DNA of 8,372 nucleotides from Eutrophocola sp965661105 (GTDB taxonomy: Bacteria; Pseudomonadota; Gammaproteobacteria; Pseudomonadales; Pseudohongiellaceae). The translations under genes were made by a program, and so were the position numbers. Below, piece after piece: positions 5,857 through 8,372 of the stretch. The notes under the pieces are model-generated. The model was not told the DNA's origin. It did no database searches and saw only the letters and a program-made list of their open reading frames with translations. Location of the stretch: assembly GCA_965661105.1 (NCBI GenBank), contig CBFICR010000101.1, positions 1 through 8,372 of the forward strand, in the 5' to 3' direction. The stretch's first letter is position 1, and each line of letters begins with the position of its first letter.

Positions 5857-5960
5857 GAAAACCAGGTTCAGAAAACAAGGATCAGAAAACCAGGGTCAGA
5901 AAACAAGGGTCAGACCACCATTAATTTGGAAATAAAACGTGGTCTGTCTCCATTATTTCA
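5857..5960. repeat. 14-bp tandem array (4 units) plus palindromic hairpin
   Basis: Four exact-length 14-bp units lie at 5857-5870, 5871-5884, 5885-5898 and 5899-5912: GAAAACCAGGTTCA, GAAAACAAGGATCA, GAAAACCAGGGTCA, GAAAACAAGGGTCA. The last unit runs into the hairpin: CAGACCAC (5911-5918) pairs perfectly with GTGGTCTG (5939-5946) across a 20-nt AT-rich loop. The tail is TCTCCATTATTTCATTATT. The element fills the convergent junction between DUF6152 and the binding-protein gene. It is clearly homologous, in the same orientation, to the copy at 7101-7177. Confidence 0.85.
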
Positions 5961-5986
5961 TTATTCCGCTCCTGGCTCAGACACAC

Positions 5987-7018
5987 TTACTTCAAGTTAA
6001 AAGCTTCTTCCAGTACGGAGTAATCAATGAACTGTGCCAGCTCTTCCCGTGAACGGGGCTCTCTGTCACGTTCCATTGCTACCCATTTTTCCTCTGTTTC
6101 CAGTACATCAAGCATGTCGGGAATAATCTGCACCGGGAATTCCATCTCCGGCCAACCGTCATTGATTTGTTCTTCCGTGTAGTTGATTACGCTGGCAATA
6201 TTTGGCCAGTAGGGTGCAGGTTCTGATTTTAGTGCCTCGGTAGCATCGATCAATGCCCTCAGAAAAGTAACAATGGCTTGACGTTTGGCGGGGTCCGCCA
6301 GGTCGGGTGCCCGCGCATGCAGGTTGAATACTTCCCGGTAGACACTGCGATCCTGGAGCACAATCGCATCGTCACCCAGCTGGTGAATAGCGTCTTCAGG
6401 TTCCGGTTCCCAGATGGAAATGACATCTGCTTCATCTGCCAACAAGGCATCTGACATGGCATCGATTGATGCTTTTACTCCTCCTTCAACGCCTGGCAAG
6501 GGCACCAATGTGACATCGTCTTCCGTCAGTCCCGCTTCAGCCAACATGGCTACCAGGTAATAGTTCGCGGATGTATTCCTCGGTAGCATGATGCGCTTGC
6601 CCGCCAGGTCTTCCAGACTTTCGATACCCGATGAACGTTTTCCCACCAGGCGGTAGAAACTCTCTGTTACTGTGGCGATGATACGCAGATCAGGATTGAC
6701 CAGAGATTCCCGGAGCAATTGGGTTTCCGCATTGGTGGCAATGTCGGCTTCTCCGGAAGTAATACGGGTGATACCTCCTTCATCAACTGGAATCTGCACA
6801 GGGTAGAAACTGTTGGCTGCCGCAATGACCGGTGATAACTCAATCCAGTAGGAACCCGACACTTTCAGGTCGCCCAATCCAAAACTTTCTACTGAAGCAT
6901 CAAGTTCATTTCCAGATTGAATTAAAACGGATTCTTCAGTGCTTTCCTGATTACAGGATGAAAGCGAAAGCATAATGCCAAGTAATAATAGCGTGAGGTG
7001 GTATGTGCGTAGATTAAT
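5987..7018 (-). CDS. NMT1/NitT-TauT-type substrate-binding lipoprotein, probable ATT start
   Basis: This 343-residue protein resembles periplasmic binding proteins of nitrate/sulfonate/taurine or thiamine-precursor ABC importers (NMT1-like). Family features include ITSGEADIAT, SIESLEDLAGKRIMLPRNTSANYYL (split by residue changes), LPGVEGGVKASIDAM and VISIWEPEPEDAI. The N-terminus is a clear lipoprotein signal, NLRTYHLTLLLLGIMLSLSSC, with lipobox LSSC and Cys22. No ATG, GTG or TTG precedes this signal at a sensible distance. An ATT at 7018-7016 has AAAGAGG (7033-7027) 8 nt upstream, so I infer an ATT start. The alternative ATG at 7177 lies inside a repeat element, has no ribosome-binding site and adds 53 unrelated residues. 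No permease or ATPase gene is adjacent, so it is an orphan. The ligand is unknown. Confidence 0.8.
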   Translation of the reverse strand: MNLRTYHLTLLLLGIMLSLSSCNQESTEESVLIQSGNELDASVESFGLGDLKVSGSYWIELSPVIAAANSFYPVQIPVDEGGITRITSGEADIATNAETQLLRESLVNPDLRIIATVTESFYRLVGKRSSGIESLEDLAGKRIMLPRNTSANYYLVAMLAEAGLTEDDVTLVPLPGVEGGVKASIDAMSDALLADEADVISIWEPEPEDAIHQLGDDAIVLQDRSVYREVFNLHARAPDLADPAKRQAIVTFLRALIDATEALKSEPAPYWPNIASVINYTEEQINDGWPEMEFPVQIIPDMLDVLETEEKWVAMERDREPRSREELAQFIDYSVLEEAFNLK

Positions 7019-7100
7019 AGTTCTATCCTCTTTATTGGATTCTAGATTTATTCTAATTAAACAAACCAGATTTAGCCAGTTGGCTCGAAACAGGAATACA

Positions 7101-7177
7101 AAGGTCACGAAAACAAGGGGCAGACCAGCATTAATTTGTGAAATAAAACTTGGTCTGTTCCCATTATTCTGTTCCAT
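7101..7177. repeat. Palindromic element, direct-repeat copy of the one at 5885-5960
   Basis: GGTCACGAAAACAAGGGG is followed by arm CAGACCA (7121-7127), spacer GCATTAATTTGTGAAATAAA, arm TGGTCTG (7151-7157) and TTCCCATTATTCTGTTCC. Arms and spacer align almost base for base with the element at 5899-5967, including a leading 14-bp-type unit. It lies upstream of the binding-protein gene and downstream of the PIN-like gene. The two copies flank the binding-protein gene as direct repeats. Confidence 0.85.
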
Positions 7178-7180
7178 GAA

Positions 7181-7209
7181 AAAATTAAATCTGTCCCCTT
7201 TAATTCATT
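7181..7209. repeat. Half-element overlapping the 3' end of the PIN-like gene
   Basis: AAAATTAAATCTGTCCCCTT followed by TTAATTCATT matches the stretch at 7891-7920 in the same orientation, with about three differences and a one-base shift. The PIN-like gene's stop codon (7207-7205) lies inside it. The two copies bracket the AT-rich PIN-like gene. Confidence 0.6.
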
Positions 7210-7807
7210 TTGATTTTGGGAGCTTGTATGTAATATTGCCAGTGTTGATCTCAATATACTTCCTACTCTGAAGCGTATTTACTAAATTTTGAAGCTCTTG
7301 ATTATCAAGTTTTTTTGTAAATAACGTATTGATTGTATTTTGCAATGTTTTTACTTTTCTTGGTCTCGATTGACCTCTGCCAATCAAGTTGGAAACGATA
7401 ATAGATATTTTCTCATCGGTACTTGTAGAACTTGCTGTTCTAAGAATTGGAATCTCAGCTAAATCATTAAATCTATTTATCTTTATGTCTCTGCTTTTCA
7501 AATGATCAATTAAAGGGTCAAAGCCTTTGTCTTTGGAAATAATATGGAAATTCCCTTTTGGGGCATTAACTGCTAATTCCCCTACATAAAATGCAATATG
7601 AAAATCCAGGGCGTTAGGGCCATTTCCAGAAATCCTTATATATCTTGCATTTTTGCCCATAGGTTGCATCTTGTCTGCAAGATCTAGTGAGACATTCGTT
7701 TGATTTGCGCCTGTGAACACATAGATGTTAACCGGGTGCTTGGACAACAGCTCCAGATTTTTAGGCTGAACATTCTCATAATCTATGAGTACATAATTAT
7801 CTTCCAT
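7205..7807 (-). CDS. PIN-like/NYN-type nuclease-fold protein with C-terminal winged-helix-like region
   Basis: This 200-residue protein matches standalone PIN-like domain proteins. The N-terminal domain (about 1-115) carries the expected acidic and polar active-site positions: D9 and N12 in VLIDYENVQP, D68 in SGNGPNALDFHIAFYVGEL, and D93 and D97 in HIISKDKGFDPLI. These would chelate metal for RNA or single-strand cleavage. The C-terminal part (about 130-200), with RPRKVKTLQNTINTLF, LDNQELQNLVNTLQSR and YIEINTGNITYKLP, looks like a small winged helix that could bind nucleic acid. No signal or membrane segment is present. The ATG at 7807 has no good ribosome-binding site. The gene is much more AT-rich than its neighbours and is bracketed by about 30-bp direct repeats, which suggests transfer. 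No antitoxin-like partner is adjacent. The cellular role is unknown; RNA processing or defence is possible. Confidence 0.82.
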   Translation of the reverse strand: MEDNYVLIDYENVQPKNLELLSKHPVNIYVFTGANQTNVSLDLADKMQPMGKNARYIRISGNGPNALDFHIAFYVGELAVNAPKGNFHIISKDKGFDPLIDHLKSRDIKINRFNDLAEIPILRTASSTSTDEKISIIVSNLIGRGQSRPRKVKTLQNTINTLFTKKLDNQELQNLVNTLQSRKYIEINTGNITYKLPKSK

Positions 7808-7856
7808 TGATTCACATAACTCGCTTTTTTAATTTTGTATTTTATTAGTATGTTTT

Positions 7857-7920
7857 GACTCAGACCCTAAATATTCATAAATTAATTGCTAAAATAAATC
7901 TGTTCCTATTAATTTCATTA
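7857..7920. repeat. Decayed palindromic element abutting the right-edge gene
   Basis: A left-arm remnant ACTCAGACCC (7858-7867) and a right part AAATCTGTTCC (7895-7905) flank an AT-rich spacer. The tail TATTAATTTCATTA runs up to the stop codon of the next minus-strand gene at 7921. The right part matches 7181-7209. Pairing between the arms is reduced to a few bases. Confidence 0.5.
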
Positions 7921-8372
7921 TTAGCGCTGGTTCTCCAGTAGGGCGGCTTGAGAACAACTCTGCTCAATCATGAACGCCGGGCTGACTTTCGTCATTTCCA
8001 GCATAGCGTAGATATCTACCTCCGCCTGAGTGGTGTTCGGCCGGATATTCGCGTTGGCCCAGTCCAGCAGGCGTTCGAATTGCTCGTCGCCGAGCAACTC
8101 CCGGCCACGGTTTTCGAAAAAAGCTACCTTGGCGGCCCGGTCCTCGCGTTCGTGATTGTCGAAATAGGCCGCCAGGTCGGCCACGCTGCCGTTACGCAGG
8201 CGTGTAGTGGTGGGTTCCACGCACATGCCTTCGATGAGAGCGGCGTTACGGTCGTCGACGAAGGCCACGAACTCCATGCCGAGTTGTTCAGCCAGCACCG
8301 GATCTACGCCCGGCAGAGTCATGCACGGCGCCTGGTTGGTAAAGCCTGGGAGGAGTCGGTCTTCGTTCGTGC
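7921..8372 (-). CDS. Unrecognised protein, C-terminal part (5' end outside window)
   Basis: I do not recognise this protein. The minus-strand frame is open to the right edge (TNEDRLLPGFTNQAPC precedes the ATG at 8322), so the ATG may be internal and the gene probably starts beyond the window; about 150 residues are visible. They are mostly helical and acidic, with three cysteines (in PCMTLP, MCVEP and SCSQ) and helices such as DRAAKVAFFENRGRELL and EQFERLLDWANANI. No membrane helix is visible in this part. Codon use is GC-rich, with third positions mostly G or C, unlike the AT-rich PIN-like gene next to it. The reading frame ends directly at a decayed repeat, so the last few residues could have been reshaped by it. 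Coding status is well supported by composition and length; function is unknown. Confidence 0.7.
   Translation of the reverse strand, partial: TNEDRLLPGFTNQAPCMTLPGVDPVLAEQLGMEFVAFVDDRNAALIEGMCVEPTTTRLRNGSVADLAAYFDNHEREDRAAKVAFFENRGRELLGDEQFERLLDWANANIRPNTTQAEVDIYAMLEMTKVSPAFMIEQSCSQAALLENQR

Noticed and set aside
5857..5912. CRISPR array
   Set aside because: The 14-bp units are contiguous with no unique spacers, and no cas gene is present.
7019..7177. N-terminal extension of the binding protein starting at the ATG at 7177
   Set aside because: It lies largely in the palindromic element, has no ribosome-binding site at a suitable distance, and would put an unrelated 53 residues before an otherwise complete lipoprotein signal.
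381..7920. Integron gene-cassette array with attC sites
   Set aside because: The genes lie in mixed orientations, several have their own promoters, no integrase is visible, and the palindromes lack the paired RYYYAAC/GTTRRRY core sites.

Overview
This window looks like an accessory or intergenic-rich stretch of a gammaproteobacterial chromosome, probably an aquatic or marine lineage. I infer this from the protein families: an EAL domain, a SpoIIAA-like STAS protein, a DUF6152 periplasmic protein, an AraC/NmrA/DUF1772 set and a lone NMT1-like binding protein. The dense palindromic intergenic repeats built around GTGGTCTGTCCCC point the same way. Base composition is patchy: most genes are intermediate, 475-735 and 7205-7807 are clearly AT-rich, and the right-edge gene is clearly GC-rich. 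No rRNA, tRNA, CRISPR array, transposase, integrase or phage gene is visible.

Layout. 1-356 (+) is the C-terminal end of an EAL-domain cyclic-di-GMP phosphodiesterase. 475-735 (-) is a small charged coiled-coil protein. 736-1177 holds no convincing gene and ends in a repeat hairpin. 1178-1552 (-) is a SpoIIAA-like STAS protein. 1766-2251 (+) is a GNAT acetyltransferase. 2370-4803 is a compact regulatory module: a two-gene minus-strand unit (NmrA-like NAD(P)-binding protein, then DUF1772 membrane protein) divergent from an AraC-family regulator. 4945-5244 (-) is a small four-helix membrane protein. 5420-5827 (+) is an exported DUF6152 protein. 5987-7018 (-) is a lipoprotein NMT1/NitT-TauT-type substrate-binding protein that seems to start at ATT. 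7205-7807 (-) is a PIN-like nuclease-fold protein with a C-terminal winged-helix-like region. 7921 to the right edge (-) is the C-terminal part of an unrecognised protein.

The most striking feature lies between the genes. At least eight related palindromic elements sit in almost every intergenic space, with arms like (G)GGGACAGACCAC / GTGGTCTGTCCCC and a spacer often rich in ATTAATTT or AAATAAAA. All four convergent gene junctions hold one. Three copies carry short-period tandem arrays: 10 bp at 2319-2365, 9 bp at 4811-4882 and 14 bp at 5857-5912. Single genes or gene groups are bracketed by copies: inverted arrays around the AraC/NmrA/DUF1772 module, direct repeats around the binding-protein gene, and about 30-bp direct repeats around the PIN gene. 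This resembles a REP/MITE-like family that may act as terminators and recombination points. Its mobilising enzyme, if any, is outside the window.

Apart from the AraC module, the genes do not form one pathway. They read as a string of independent accessory units separated by repeats.
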